DNA of 64,000 nucleotides from Vineibacter terrae (GCF_008039615.1 NZ_VDUZ01000011.1:62001-126000), one strand, 5' to 3'. Counted from the first letter of the stretch, positions 1 to 9,139 are shown. Program-made: numbers and translations. Notes: generated by a model not told the origin, from the sequence alone.

Positions 1-90
1 CCGCGGCGCCGGTCCGGCGAGCGGCGGCTCGACTTGGCCCGCGCGGCGGGCGATGCTGGCGCCGGCCGTTGGGTGGACGGCAGGGGGAGC

Positions 91-633
91 ATGGGCATGC
101 ATCGCATGATCGGGATGGCATGGGCATTCATGGCCGCGACGTTCGCGACGGCGCTGGCGGCGCCTCCCGGCGCGCCCGCCGATTCGGCACGGGCCTTCTA
201 TGCCGCCTACGAGGCGCTGCGGCCGTCCGGCGTGCCCAACGCCGACCAGCGCGGCAAGCTGCGGTCCCATGTCTCGCCGGCCCTGGACGGGCTCTTGGCG
301 GCAGCGGCCGCAGCCGAGGCGCGCCACGCCAGGCGCACCAGGAACGAGGTTCCGCCGCTGGTCGAAGGCGACCTGTTCACCTCGCTGTTCGAGGGCGCGA
401 CCCGCTTCACGGTGACGTCCTGCACCAACGACGACAAGGCGGCGGTCTGCCAGGTCGCGCTGAGCTACAAGGACGGGCGCTCGGAGACGGCCTGGCTGGA
501 CCGCGTGCACCTCGTGCCCGTGGCCGGACGCTGGGTGGTGGACGATATCGAGTATGCCGGCGGCTGGGATTTCGCGCGCCGCGGGCGCCTGAGCGACGTG
601 CTCAAGGCCGTGGCGCGCGAGGCCGACCGCTAG
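91..633 (+). CDS. Secreted DUF3828-like protein
   Basis: A 180-residue protein that I match to the DUF3828 pattern of small exported proteins of unknown function. An N-terminal hydrophobic segment (residues 8-24) ending in ALAA is a Sec signal peptide, so the mature protein is periplasmic. Family-like features are the FYAAYEAL start of the mature part, the GDLFTSLFEG motif near residue 93 and the GRWVVDDIEYAGGWDF block near the C-terminus. I chose the ATG at 91 because CAGGGGGAGC lies directly upstream and the signal peptide then starts at the right place; an in-frame ATG at 97 is also possible. It converges on plsY with only 9 bp between stop codons. No function can be assigned. Confidence 0.75.
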   Translation: MGMHRMIGMAWAFMAATFATALAAPPGAPADSARAFYAAYEALRPSGVPNADQRGKLRSHVSPALDGLLAAAAAAEARHARRTRNEVPPLVEGDLFTSLFEGATRFTVTSCTNDDKAAVCQVALSYKDGRSETAWLDRVHLVPVAGRWVVDDIEYAGGWDFARRGRLSDVLKAVAREADR

Positions 634-642
634 GGGCCGGCA

Positions 643-1299
643 TCACGTCTTCTTCGACTGGCCGATCCTGGGCTCGGTGCCGGCCAGCAGCCGGGCGATG
701 TTCTGATGGTGCATGGCCCATACCAGCGCCACGGTGATCGTCACCACCACGGCCAGCGGCAGCGATGACAAGGCATGGCCCCAGGGCGGCGCGATCGCCA
801 GCAGCCAGGCCAGCGCCGCCGTCAGCGCCAACCCCAGCAGCGCCGATAGCGAGGAGATGCGGAACAGCACCGCCAGCAGCAGCCATAGCAGGCAGGCGGC
901 GATGCCCAGCGGCCAGGACCACGCCGCCAGGCAGCCCAGCGTCGTGGCGACGCCCTTGCCGCCCTTGAAGCGCAGCCACACCGGGAAGCAGTGGCCCAGC
1001 ACGGCGCCCAGGCCGGCGGCCAGCGACGCCGGCTCACCGGCCATGGCGCCGGCTGCCAGGACCGCCACAGCGCCCTTGGCGGCGTCGGCGAGCAGGGTCG
1101 CGGCGGCGATGCCCTTGCGTCCTGTGCGCAGCACGTTGGTGGCGCCGATATTGCCGGAGCCGACCTGGCGGATGTCGCCGGCGCCGGCAAGGCGGGTGAA
1201 GATCAGTCCGAACGGGATCGAGCCCAGGACGTAGCCGAACGCCAGCGCGGCCAGCAGCCACGGCCACACGGCCGCGATGGCATAGGGAGAGGCGGGCAT
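643..1299 (-). CDS. plsY: Glycerol-3-phosphate acyltransferase PlsY
   Basis: An integral membrane acyltransferase that moves an acyl group from acyl-phosphate to sn-glycerol 3-phosphate, the first acylation of phospholipid synthesis. The 218-residue length and several hydrophobic segments fit PlsY. The three family motifs are visible: GSIPFG near residue 26 followed by [12 protein letters not shown] (residues ~47-58), FKGGKGVAT near residue 112, and the C-terminal [17 protein letters not shown] motif. It lies 28 bp downstream of the dienelactone hydrolase gene on the same strand and may be co-transcribed with it. Confidence 0.95.
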   Translation of the reverse strand: MPASPYAIAAVWPWLLAALAFGYVLGSIPFGLIFTRLAGAGDIRQVGSGNIGATNVLRTGRKGIAAATLLADAAKGAVAVLAAGAMAGEPASLAAGLGAVLGHCFPVWLRFKGGKGVATTLGCLAAWSWPLGIAACLLWLLLAVLFRISSLSALLGLALTAALAWLLAIAPPWGHALSSLPLAVVVTITVALVWAMHHQNIARLLAGTEPRIGQSKKT

Positions 1300-1327
1300 T
1301 GCCGGTCGGGTGCCGCGTCGCCGGCGG

Positions 1328-1990
1328 CTATTTCAGGGCCGCGGCCAGGAACGGCAGCATGCGCTCCCAGGCCAGGTTGGCGCATTTGATGTCGTAGGCC
1401 TCGCTGCGCTCGTTGGCGAACGCGTGCGCGGCGTCGTAGCGGTGGATATCGGGCTTGAGGCCGGCCTTCTTCATGGCCGCTTCCAGCGCATCGACCGCGG
1501 CGGGCGTGCACCAGTCGTCCTTGTTCGCGAAGTGGCCCTGGAACGGCCCGCGGATCTTCGCCGGGTCGGCGAATTCGGCGGGCGGGATGCCGTAGAAGCA
1601 GACGCCGGCATCGGCTTCCGGCACATGCACGCCGGCCGCCACGGTGAGCGCGCCGCCCATGCAGAACCCCATCACCGCCACCTTGCCGCCCAGACCCTTG
1701 AGGTGCTGCGCCGCGCCGCGGATGTCCTGGTGCGTGGCGCCGGGAAAGTCGAGGCCCTCCATCAGGTGATTGGCCTCGTCGGGCGTCGTGGTCACGCGCC
1801 CCTTGTACAGATCGGGCGCGATGGCGTTGTAGCCGGCGCGCGCGAAGCGGTCGGCCACACCCATGATCTGGTCGTTCAATCCCCACCATTCCTGGATCAC
1901 GACGATCCCCGGCTTGCCGCGGCCCGCCTCGGCAAGATAGCCACGCACTGTGCCGCCGTCCGGCCGCTTGATGTCGATCATCGAGCCCAT
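1328..1990 (-). CDS. Dienelactone hydrolase family protein
   Basis: A 220-residue cytoplasmic alpha/beta hydrolase of the dienelactone hydrolase family (carboxymethylenebutenolidase-like). The catalytic triad can be placed: nucleophile Cys110 in GFCMGG, an acid in the KDDW segment (D158/D159), and His189 in AAHAF. The EWWGLN motif near residue 35 is typical of the family. There is no signal peptide. The true substrate is unknown; many members act on lactones or esters in aromatic degradation, but no other ring-cleavage gene is adjacent. It is divergent from the PhzF-like gene and upstream of plsY. Confidence 0.9.
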   Translation of the reverse strand: MGSMIDIKRPDGGTVRGYLAEAGRGKPGIVVIQEWWGLNDQIMGVADRFARAGYNAIAPDLYKGRVTTTPDEANHLMEGLDFPGATHQDIRGAAQHLKGLGGKVAVMGFCMGGALTVAAGVHVPEADAGVCFYGIPPAEFADPAKIRGPFQGHFANKDDWCTPAAVDALEAAMKKAGLKPDIHRYDAAHAFANERSEAYDIKCANLAWERMLPFLAAALK

Positions 1991-2146
1991 CGCTTCCCTC
2001 CGTCGTGTAGGCTGGTTCGTCGGCCAATGCTAGACGACGGCGCTGGTGGCGTCACCATGAGGCTGATCCGCCGTATCGGGACAACGTAGTCGTTGCCGGC
2101 GGGGCGCGGCGCGCCTATGTCAGGCCTGCCGCTGCCGGAGATCGCC

Positions 2147-3022
2147 ATGTCCTACCGCTTCAAGCAGGTCGATGTTTTCACGGCCAAGCCCTTCGCCGGC
2201 AACCCGGTCGCGGTGATCCTCGACGCCGACGGGCTGGATGGCGACGCGATGCAGCGCATCGCCAACTGGACCAACCTGTCGGAAACCACCTTCGTGCTGA
2301 AGCCGCAGCAGGCCGGCGCCGACTACCGCGTGCGCATCTTCACACCGCGCCAGGAGCTGCCTTTCGCCGGCCACCCCACGCTCGGCACGGCGCATGCCGT
2401 GCTCGATGCCGGCGTGGCTGTGGCGCGCGAGGGGCGGCTGGTGCAGGAATGCAATGTCGGACTGGTGAACCTCGCGGCCAGCGGCGCGGGGGCGGAGCGC
2501 GTGCTGACGCTGGAGCTGCCGCCGGCGACCCCGCATGCGCTGGCGCCGGCCGATCTCGACGAGTTGTCCTCGGCGCTGGGGGCGCCGGTGGCGCCGGTGC
2601 CGGCGCCGTGCCTGATCGATGTCGGGCCACGCTGGATCGTGGCGCGGCTGCAGGATGCCGCCGCCGTGGCGGGGCTGCGGCCGGATCTCGCGCGCATGGT
2701 GGCGCTGGAGACGCGGCTGGGCGCCACCGGCGTCACCGTGTTCGGCCTCCATCCGTCCGGCGGGCCGGCCGCCATCGAGGTGCGCTCGTTCGCGCCCTCG
2801 AGCGGCGTCAACGAGGATCCGGTCTGCGGCAGCGGCAACGGCTGTGTTGCGGTGTTCGCGCGTGACGGCGGCCTGCTCGACGCCCTGGGCCGTCGCTACG
2901 TCGCCGCCCAGGGCGGCCAGGTGGGCCGGGCAGGCCGCGTCATGGTCGAGATCGACGGCCACGGCATCGTCCGCCTCGGCGGCCAGTGCGTGACCTGTGT
3001 CGATGGTGTGCTGAGTGTGTGA
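2147..3022 (+). CDS. PhzF family isomerase/epimerase-like protein
   Basis: A 291-residue PhzF/diaminopimelate-epimerase-fold protein. PhzF itself isomerises dihydro-3-hydroxyanthranilate in phenazine synthesis, but most homologues are of unknown role and no other phz gene is nearby. Visible motifs are AKPFAGNPVAV near the start, NLSETTF (the Glu corresponds to the catalytic acid/base), FAGHPTLGTAH and VCGSGNGC near the C-terminus. I place the start at the ATG at 2147 because GGAG lies 6 nt upstream and the protein then begins at the family's normal N-terminus; a longer in-frame reading from 2093 adds an unsupported 18 residues. Confidence 0.88.
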   Translation: MSYRFKQVDVFTAKPFAGNPVAVILDADGLDGDAMQRIANWTNLSETTFVLKPQQAGADYRVRIFTPRQELPFAGHPTLGTAHAVLDAGVAVAREGRLVQECNVGLVNLAASGAGAERVLTLELPPATPHALAPADLDELSSALGAPVAPVPAPCLIDVGPRWIVARLQDAAAVAGLRPDLARMVALETRLGATGVTVFGLHPSGGPAAIEVRSFAPSSGVNEDPVCGSGNGCVAVFARDGGLLDALGRRYVAAQGGQVGRAGRVMVEIDGHGIVRLGGQCVTCVDGVLSV

Positions 3023-3045
3023 TCACAAACGTCTAGGCAGGCCGG

Positions 3046-3070
3046 GACCGCTGATGTAAATTCAGCGGTC
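3046..3070. terminator. Perfect hairpin after the PhzF-like gene
   Basis: Nine-base arms GACCGCTGA and TCAGCGGTC flank a 7-nt AT-rich loop, 23 bp after the PhzF-like stop codon. No T tract follows, so it is not a classical intrinsic terminator, but its position between two co-directional units suggests a 3'-end or mRNA-stability structure. Confidence 0.4.
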
Positions 3071-3248
3071 GGATGGTGGTCGGTGCGGCTGAGGCTGTGC
3101 TCCGCCTGGAGCAATGCGCCTCCGCTGGCGCGGAGGAGGGGTGCGCAGCGATGTTTGAGCGTTTGTCCCGGCAGCGTCCGGCCCGGGTCCGGGCGGCGCA
3201 GCGACCCGGCATGGCCGGGTGGGACCGCGCGTGCCCGGGATCGATGCC

Positions 3249-4634
3249 ATGACCGGCCGCGCTGAAGACCTGCCGCCCGGCACATCGTTTCTCACGGTGC
3301 GCGGACGCCGCCACGGCCGTGTCATGGAATTGTTGGGGGCCGGCGGCCAGGGCGCCGTCTACACCGTCGACATCGACGGCTCGCGCTTTGCCCTGAAGTG
3401 GTATCACGACAGCATCGTCAAGGTTGACAAGACGCTGCGCGCGCGGCTGTCGCGCGCGATCGGCGTCGGGCCGCCCACCGACCGCTTCCTGTGGCCGATC
3501 GACCTGGTCGAGGTCGCCAACAGCGGCAGCTTCGGCTACGTGATGCCGTTGCGTCAGTCGGAATATGCCGGCATGCGCGGCCTGATCGCGCGGCCGCCCA
3601 ACCGCCTGGAGCTGCCGCTGGCCAAGCGCGTGATGGTCTGCCACAGCGTGGCGCACAATTTCCTGGAGCTGCATGCGCGTGGCTTCTGCTACCAGGACAT
3701 CAACTTCGGCAACATCTTCCTCAATCCCAACAGCGGCGATGTCGTCATCTGCGACAACGACAACGTCGATGTCGACGGCATGGACGCCTCGGTGTTCGGC
3801 ACCCGCAAGTTCATGGCGCCGGAAGTGGTGATGCGCCGCGCGCTGCCCAGCACCAAGACCGACCTGTTCTCGATGGCGGTGCTGTTCTTCTACATCCTGC
3901 ACGGCTGGCACCCGCTCGACGGCCGCCGCGAGGCCGAGATCCAGATCATGGATTCGTCGGCCGAGGTGCACCTGTACGGCAGCCATCCGGTGTTCCTGTT
4001 CGATCCCACCGACCCCGCCAACGGTCCGGTGCAGGGCTTCCACGAGCCGATCGTGGCGCGCTGGAACTCGCTGACGCCGGCGTTGCGCACGTTGCTCGTG
4101 CGCTCCTTCACGATCGGCCTGCGCCAGCCCGGCGAGCGCATCCTGGAGCCGGAATGGCGTGGCGCCTTCGCGCGCATGGTCGATGCCATCATCCCGTGCC
4201 GCGCCTGCGGCTTCGAGCAGTCGCTCCATCTGGAAGCCGGCGGCCAGTCCCTGGCGCCGCACGCCTGCGTCGCCTGCGGCGCGCCGCTGGTCAAGCCGCC
4301 GGTCCTGCTGTTCGGGCGCGACGTCGTGACGTTGGCGCCGGGCGGCCGCATCGCGCTGCGCCATCTCGATCCCGACCGGTCGCTGGATTTCACCAGCCAT
4401 GGCGGCGTCATCGAGGCGCATCCCGAGCGGCCCAATATCTGGGGCTTGCGCAACCTGACCAACACGGCGTGGCGGGCGACCCTGCCCGATGCCGGCGCGG
4501 TGACCGTGGAGCCGGGCCGGGCCGTGCGCATCATGCACGGTGCCGTCATTGATTTCGGCCGTCGCACGGGGCGTCTTCTTGCCGTTGCCGCGGCGCCGGC
4601 CGCGCCGAGGCAACCGCAATGGCAGACACGATGA
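3249..4634 (+). CDS. Ser/Thr protein kinase with zinc ribbon and FHA-like C-terminus (YegI-like)
   Basis: A 461-residue eukaryotic-type kinase. The glycine loop is GAGGQGAVY (residues 30-38) and the ATP-anchoring lysine is K50 in ALKWY. The catalytic loop reads YQDINFGN, with D150 and N155. The metal-binding DFG is replaced by D169-N-D, and FMAPEVV marks the activation segment. Four cysteines (C317, C320, C340, C343) form a zinc ribbon. The last ~100 residues resemble the C-terminal module of the PrsW-like protein at 5593. No membrane segment is present, so it is cytoplasmic. It is the first gene of a one-direction cluster and overlaps the phosphatase gene by 16 bp. An in-frame GTG at 3219 is an alternative start. 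The kinase/PP2C/vWA set matches YegI/YegK/YegL; the substrate is unknown. Confidence 0.88.
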   Translation: MTGRAEDLPPGTSFLTVRGRRHGRVMELLGAGGQGAVYTVDIDGSRFALKWYHDSIVKVDKTLRARLSRAIGVGPPTDRFLWPIDLVEVANSGSFGYVMPLRQSEYAGMRGLIARPPNRLELPLAKRVMVCHSVAHNFLELHARGFCYQDINFGNIFLNPNSGDVVICDNDNVDVDGMDASVFGTRKFMAPEVVMRRALPSTKTDLFSMAVLFFYILHGWHPLDGRREAEIQIMDSSAEVHLYGSHPVFLFDPTDPANGPVQGFHEPIVARWNSLTPALRTLLVRSFTIGLRQPGERILEPEWRGAFARMVDAIIPCRACGFEQSLHLEAGGQSLAPHACVACGAPLVKPPVLLFGRDVVTLAPGGRIALRHLDPDRSLDFTSHGGVIEAHPERPNIWGLRNLTNTAWRATLPDAGAVTVEPGRAVRIMHGAVIDFGRRTGRLLAVAAAPAAPRQPQWQTR

Positions 4635-5503
4635 TGGTCAACGGCACAGCGTGGTCGCTGGGCGGCGCCTCGGTGCGCGGCGCTGCGCATGTCCGGCGCG
4701 GCCAGCCCAACCAGGACGCCGTGGGCTGGGTACCGCCGGTCGCCGGCGCCGAGGTGACCGGCGCGTTCGCCGCCGCCGTTTCCGACGGGCATGGCGGCGC
4801 GGCCTACTACAGGTCGGAAGTCGGCGCGCGGCTGGCGGTCGAGGTCGCCAAGGCGGCCCTGGGCCGGTTCCTGGAGGCGCCGCTGCCGTCCGACGATGCC
4901 GGTCCGCTCGTGGCCGAGATCCTGGCGACGTGGCGGCAGGCGGTGATGCATGACCTGGCCGGCAATCCGGTCGAGAGCGACTGGGTCGAGTCGGAGCAGG
5001 AGAAGCTGCTGCCCTACGGCGCCACCCTCGCCGCCGTCGCCATCCGGCCGGACTGGCTGATGGCGCTGCAGATCGGCGACGGCGATATGCTGTTCGGCTA
5101 TCCGGACGGCCGGGTCGAGCGGCCGCTGCCCAACGACGAGGGGCTGTTCGGCGAGCAGACCTATTCGCTGTGCCTGGACAACGCCGCCGAGCGCTTTCGC
5201 GTGCGCACCCGGCGGCGGATCGAGGGCCAGCCCTGGCCCGATTTCGTCATGCTGTCGACCGACGGCGTCTCGAAATCCTTCGCCGACGAGAGGACCTTTC
5301 TGTCGATCGCGCGTGACTATCGCACGTCGGTGCGCAAGATAGGTCTGCGCGGCGTGCTCGACCAGCTTGAGAAATGGCTGAGCGACGTCTCGCACCGGGG
5401 CAGCGGCGACGATGTGACCTTGTGCCTGGCGGTCGGCGCGCCGTCAGCGGCCCCCGCCGCTGCGGCGCCAGCCGAGGAGCGGGCGCCGGAGACATCCGTG
5501 TGA
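4619..5503 (+). CDS. PP2C-family Ser/Thr phosphatase (YegK-like)
   Basis: A 294-residue metal-dependent phosphatase that most likely removes phosphate from targets of the kinase encoded immediately upstream. PP2C motifs are in order: NQDA (D33), VSDGHGG (D56), QIGDGDML (residues 151-158), LSTDGVSKSF (D215) and GSGDDVT (D264/D265). These supply the aspartates expected for the dimetal centre. There is no signal peptide or membrane span. The 16-bp overlap with the kinase gene implies translational coupling and matched expression. The last ~25 residues are a disordered Ala/Pro/Glu tail. Confidence 0.92.
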   Translation: MADTMMVNGTAWSLGGASVRGAAHVRRGQPNQDAVGWVPPVAGAEVTGAFAAAVSDGHGGAAYYRSEVGARLAVEVAKAALGRFLEAPLPSDDAGPLVAEILATWRQAVMHDLAGNPVESDWVESEQEKLLPYGATLAAVAIRPDWLMALQIGDGDMLFGYPDGRVERPLPNDEGLFGEQTYSLCLDNAAERFRVRTRRRIEGQPWPDFVMLSTDGVSKSFADERTFLSIARDYRTSVRKIGLRGVLDQLEKWLSDVSHRGSGDDVTLCLAVGAPSAAPAAAAPAEERAPETSV

Positions 5504-5592
5504 GGCTGGGGCCGCACGGGAGGCCGCGCGGCGTCGACCGCCGGCTGGCGACAAGCGCTGGTCGCAAGACCACGGGGAGATGAGGGTACAGA

Positions 5593-7197
5593 ATGGCCAA
5601 CCAAATGCCGCCGGTCCCGCGGGATCACGACGAGGCGTCGTTCTCCGAAATCGTGCCGATCCGGTCGGGCAAGATCAGCCTGTTCAAGAGCCCGCTGTTC
5701 ATCTTCGGGATCGTGACGGCGATCGCGACCGTGCTGCTGTTCGGCCTGATGCAGGGCCTGATGAACGCGCCGACGCCGCAGGAGCGCTACGGCGTGTTCC
5801 GGTCGCTGACCATGGTGATCACGGCCTACCTGCTGCTGCTCACCCTGTTCGCGATCTTCCTGTACTCCCGCACCGATCGCAAGATCTGGTACTTCGCGTT
5901 TCCCGTCGTGGTGATCTGCATCCTGCTGACGCCGCCGTTCCTGCGCCTGTTCTTCTTCGTCTTCCGCGAGATGCTGCCGGGCGGCTCCAACCTCACCGGC
6001 TCGCCGATCTTCTTCAACGCCTTCATCGGCATGTTCTTCGGCGCCGGGCTGATGGAAGAGCTGATGAAGGCGGTCGCCGTGCTGTTCGGCGCCTCGCTGA
6101 CGATCTTCGCCGCGCGCATGCGCTCGGTCGTGCCGGGGACGCTCTACGACCTGCTGCGCGTGCGCGGTCCGCTCGACGGCATCCTGATGGGCGTCGCCGC
6201 CGGCGCCGGCTTCATCTTCATCGAGACCTGGGACCAGTACGTCCCCAACATCGTGGCCCAGGTCTTCAAGGCCACGAAGGGCAACGACCTGGGCGCGTTC
6301 GGGCTCGGCCTGATGCTGCTCTTCCCGCGCGTCATCAACGGGCTGGCCGGCCACATGGCCTATGCCGGCATCTTCGGCTACTTCATCGGGCTGGCCGTCG
6401 TGCGCCCCCGCAAGGCGCCGATGCTGCTGCTGATCGGCTGGCTGACCGCCGCGATCCTGCACGCGCTGTGGAACTCGGTCGGCACCATCTGGGGCGGGCT
6501 CAGCTATGTCGTGGCGGCGGCCACCGTCATCGTGCTGGTGGCCTGCCTGCTGAAGGCGCGCCAGCTCGAGGCCAGCATCTTCGGCCGCAGCGTCGAGACC
6601 TCAGGCTCGATCATCGTCGGCATGCCCGGCTCCGGCCAGGTGCCGGGAATGGCGCCGGCGCCGCAATGGGGTGGCCAGGCCGCGCCGCCGTCGCCGCCGC
6701 AATGGGGCGCCGCCGCGCCGCGGCCGGCCCAGTGGGGGGCGCCGGCCGGCGGCTTCCCGGGCGCGCCGCCGCCGGGCGGGTTCCCCGGCGCCATGCCGGG
6801 CGGTGCGCCGGGCGCCTATCCGGGCGCGCCGCCGCAGCAGCCCTACCCCTATCCGGCGTCGCAGGCGGCGACCACGCCGATGCAGCCTACCATGCCGGTC
6901 CAGGCCGCGCTGGCGCTGCACGTGGCCGGTGCCAACGTGCCGCTGACGCCCGGCGCGCGCATCGATCTCTCCATGATCCCGGCGCTGGGCGAGCGCGGCC
7001 GCGGCCTGGTCGGCGAGGTCTCGGTGCATCCGCGCAACCCCGGTGTCATCGGATTGAAGAACCTCGGCAACGCGACGTGGTATGCTCGGCTGCGCGACGG
7101 ATCGGTCCAGCCGGTCGAGCCGCAGCGCAATGTGCGCCTGGCGGGCGGGATCAGCATTGACTTCGGCGGCGGCATCCAGGGCGCCGTCGTCGGCTGA
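5593..7197 (+). CDS. PrsW-family intramembrane protease with FHA-like C-terminal module
   Basis: A 534-residue polytopic membrane protein. PrsW-family motifs are present: EE..K (E155, E156, K159), the GFIFIE motif (E211), a helix with H254, and H290..N294 in LHALWNS. PrsW-type glutamic proteases cut membrane-bound anti-sigma factors elsewhere. Unlike ordinary PrsW it carries a Pro/Gly-rich linker (residues ~345-430) containing repeated PQWG motifs, then a ~95-residue soluble module. That module shares the pattern GL+NL.N..W, V.P.R.V.L..G..IDFG with the kinase encoded at 3249. The gene lies 89 bp after the phosphatase gene in the same direction. Its substrate may be one of the two single-span proteins downstream; that is inference. 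Confidence 0.82.
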   Translation: MANQMPPVPRDHDEASFSEIVPIRSGKISLFKSPLFIFGIVTAIATVLLFGLMQGLMNAPTPQERYGVFRSLTMVITAYLLLLTLFAIFLYSRTDRKIWYFAFPVVVICILLTPPFLRLFFFVFREMLPGGSNLTGSPIFFNAFIGMFFGAGLMEELMKAVAVLFGASLTIFAARMRSVVPGTLYDLLRVRGPLDGILMGVAAGAGFIFIETWDQYVPNIVAQVFKATKGNDLGAFGLGLMLLFPRVINGLAGHMAYAGIFGYFIGLAVVRPRKAPMLLLIGWLTAAILHALWNSVGTIWGGLSYVVAAATVIVLVACLLKARQLEASIFGRSVETSGSIIVGMPGSGQVPGMAPAPQWGGQAAPPSPPQWGAAAPRPAQWGAPAGGFPGAPPPGGFPGAMPGGAPGAYPGAPPQQPYPYPASQAATTPMQPTMPVQAALALHVAGANVPLTPGARIDLSMIPALGERGRGLVGEVSVHPRNPGVIGLKNLGNATWYARLRDGSVQPVEPQRNVRLAGGISIDFGGGIQGAVVG

Positions 7198-7217
7198 GCG
7201 AAGGTGGCGGGGCAGTC

Positions 7218-7910
7218 ATGGCAGCGGAACTTCCGAGTCTCAGCACGACGCGCATGGCGCGGCGCCAGCTTCATGTGATCCTGGCGCTCGACTGCTCCGG
7301 CTCCATGACCGGCGACAAGATCGCGTCGCTGAACTACGCCATGCGCGCCGCCATCCCGGAGATGCGCGCCGCGGCTGACGACAATCCGGAAACCGACGTG
7401 CTGATCCGCGTGCTGCGCTTCTCGTCGCGCGCCGAATGGCACCTCGCGGTGCCGACGCCGGTGGCCCAGTTCGAATGGCAGGATGTCGCCGCCGGCGGCG
7501 AGACCAGCATGGGCGAGGCCTTGGCCATGATTGCCGATGTCATGGGGCCGGAGCGCATGCCCGGACGCCAGCTGCCGCCGGTGCTGGTGCTGGTCTCGGA
7601 CGGCCAGCCTTCGGACGATTTCGAGATCGGGCTGAAGCGGCTGTTCGATTCGCCCTATGGCAGCCGCGCGCTGCGGGTGGCGATCGCAATCGGCAGCGAC
7701 GCCGACTACGAAGTCCTCGAGCGCTTCATTGCGCACCCTGAGTTCAAGCCGTTGCGGGCCAACAACGCGCAAGATTTGGTGAATCGCATCAAATGGGCGA
7801 CCACGGCGCCTGTGAAGTCGGTGTCATCGCCCAGCAATGCCCCCGATCCGGTGACCCAGCTCGCGCTCGATGCCGACCGTCAGCGGCGGTCGAGCGACAT
7901 GGTGTGGTGA
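7218..7910 (+). CDS. TerY/YegL-like vWA domain protein
   Basis: A 230-residue cytoplasmic von Willebrand factor A protein. A complete metal-ion-dependent adhesion site is visible: DCSGSM (D25, S27, S29), T96 in GGETSMGEAL and D128 in VSDGQPSDD. Length and the early position of the MIDAS motif match TerY/YegL. In the TerY-P triad the vWA protein is found with a kinase and a PP2C phosphatase, which is exactly the context here. It probably acts as a metal-dependent scaffold. The ~45 residues after the domain are Ser/Pro-rich and may be a flexible, phosphorylatable tail (inference). The gene starts 20 bp after the PrsW-like gene. Confidence 0.9.
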   Translation: MAAELPSLSTTRMARRQLHVILALDCSGSMTGDKIASLNYAMRAAIPEMRAAADDNPETDVLIRVLRFSSRAEWHLAVPTPVAQFEWQDVAAGGETSMGEALAMIADVMGPERMPGRQLPPVLVLVSDGQPSDDFEIGLKRLFDSPYGSRALRVAIAIGSDADYEVLERFIAHPEFKPLRANNAQDLVNRIKWATTAPVKSVSSPSNAPDPVTQLALDADRQRRSSDMVW

Positions 7911-7959
7911 CCGGGTCGGATGCCGTGCGCGGCAGCGCGATCCAACGGGGGAGAGCGTG

Positions 7960-9048
7960 ATGTTTCCTGACGACGACCGCGTCGTGGCGTTGTTTGCCGA
8001 GGCGCGGCGCAAGTTCGGCGACGACATCCTGCGCGACCCCCGCCGCAGCGTGCCGCTGCTGGCCGACCAGGCGCCTGAGCTGCGCGACACCATCAAGGCC
8101 GTGGCCGATGCGATCGGTGTCGGGGCGGCGCAGCGTCTGCGCGTTGCCGGCGACCAGGGGGCGGAGTTTCACCGCCTGGCGGCGGAGGTCGCGGGCCGCG
8201 CCGGCGTGGCGTTGCCGGATGCGATGGCCGGTGTGCGTATCGCGGCCCGGCTTGGGGGTGCCCCCGCCGGACCGGCTGCAGCGGCGGCGCCGCAGGAGCG
8301 CAGCTGGGTAGGGGGCTCGACGGTGGCCGGTGGGCCGGCCCCCGGCGGGCAAGGCTACGGCGCACCCGGCCAAGGAGCGCCGGGCTATGGGGCGCCGGGC
8401 TATGGCGCCGGCGCCACGCCGCAGGAGTTCATGAAGGGCAAGTGGGGCGTCGCGGCCCTGGTCGGCGTCGGCATCCTGGTCGTGGTCGGCCTCTCGACCG
8501 GCAACGAAAAGCCGGCGCCGCAGCAGCCTCAGGCGCCGCAAGCCCCGCAGGCCCCTCAAGGCGGCGACCCGCCGCCCGGCCGCCCGCCGCAGGGCGGGCC
8601 GCCACCGGGCGGGCGGGCGCCGCCGCAATCGGCCGGACTGCCCATCATCGTGCCGCCGGGCGGCAACCAGCAGGTGCCGGCCATCGGGGTGCGCGAGTCG
8701 CAGCAGGCCTATGTGCTCGAGTTCGGCGCCTCGGCCGGCAACCAGATCTATCGCGTCATCGTTGGCGTCTCGAAGCAGGGATGGGGGGCCGGGTTCGTGG
8801 CCGTCGCCAGCCAGGGCGCCAACGAGCCCGAGAGCGTCTCGAAGGCGAGCCCGTTCCAGCTCACCAACCAGAACAACAACGCCATCCGCGTGCTGCAGCC
8901 GCAATGGGAGCGCGATGGCCTCAACATCGGCGCGATGTGCGTGGCCTTCGTGCAGTCCGGCGCTCGCGATGTGCAGCTGCGCGGCAGCAATGTCTGTGTG
9001 CTGGCAGACAACTGCAACCAGATGATCGGCTGCGGAATGGTGCAATGA
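7960..9048 (+). CDS. Single-span membrane protein with helical N-domain, Pro/Gly linker and Cys-rich C-terminal domain
   Basis: A 362-residue protein of unrecognised family. Order of parts: a helical N-terminal domain (residues 1-100) with the pattern DPRR..PLLAD..PELRD.I; a RSWVGGS motif at 114-120; a Gly/Tyr/Pro-rich linker; one hydrophobic span (~162-178); a Pro/Gln-rich stretch; then a ~145-residue domain with several cysteines near its end (the last at ..CGMVQ). The N-domain and SWVGG motif recur in the next protein, so the two are architectural paralogues with different output domains. I chose the ATG at 7960 because GGGGGAG precedes it; in-frame extension to 7870 would overlap the vWA gene. 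By position it belongs to the kinase/phosphatase/vWA system. Confidence 0.75.
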   Translation: MFPDDDRVVALFAEARRKFGDDILRDPRRSVPLLADQAPELRDTIKAVADAIGVGAAQRLRVAGDQGAEFHRLAAEVAGRAGVALPDAMAGVRIAARLGGAPAGPAAAAAPQERSWVGGSTVAGGPAPGGQGYGAPGQGAPGYGAPGYGAGATPQEFMKGKWGVAALVGVGILVVVGLSTGNEKPAPQQPQAPQAPQAPQGGDPPPGRPPQGGPPPGGRAPPQSAGLPIIVPPGGNQQVPAIGVRESQQAYVLEFGASAGNQIYRVIVGVSKQGWGAGFVAVASQGANEPESVSKASPFQLTNQNNNAIRVLQPQWERDGLNIGAMCVAFVQSGARDVQLRGSNVCVLADNCNQMIGCGMVQ

Positions 9049-9139
9049 ACCGTTGCCACGCAGGGGCATGGTGCGGAATATGTTCGTGATTTAGGCTCAA
9101 CCTCCGTACGGCTGGACCTCGCCGAGGTCAGAGGGGTAG

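Noticed and set aside
2147-3022. Phenazine biosynthesis locus
   Set aside because: Only a PhzF-like gene is present; no other phz genes, and most PhzF homologues are unrelated to phenazines.
3033-5395. Long minus-strand open frames opposite the kinase and phosphatase
   Set aside because: They are antisense shadows: His/Arg/Gly-rich text with no domain, caused by the high GC content.
5580-7160. A 526-residue open frame overlapping the PrsW-like gene
   Set aside because: The translation is Arg/Ala-rich without motifs, while the other frame has clear PrsW motifs and membrane helices.
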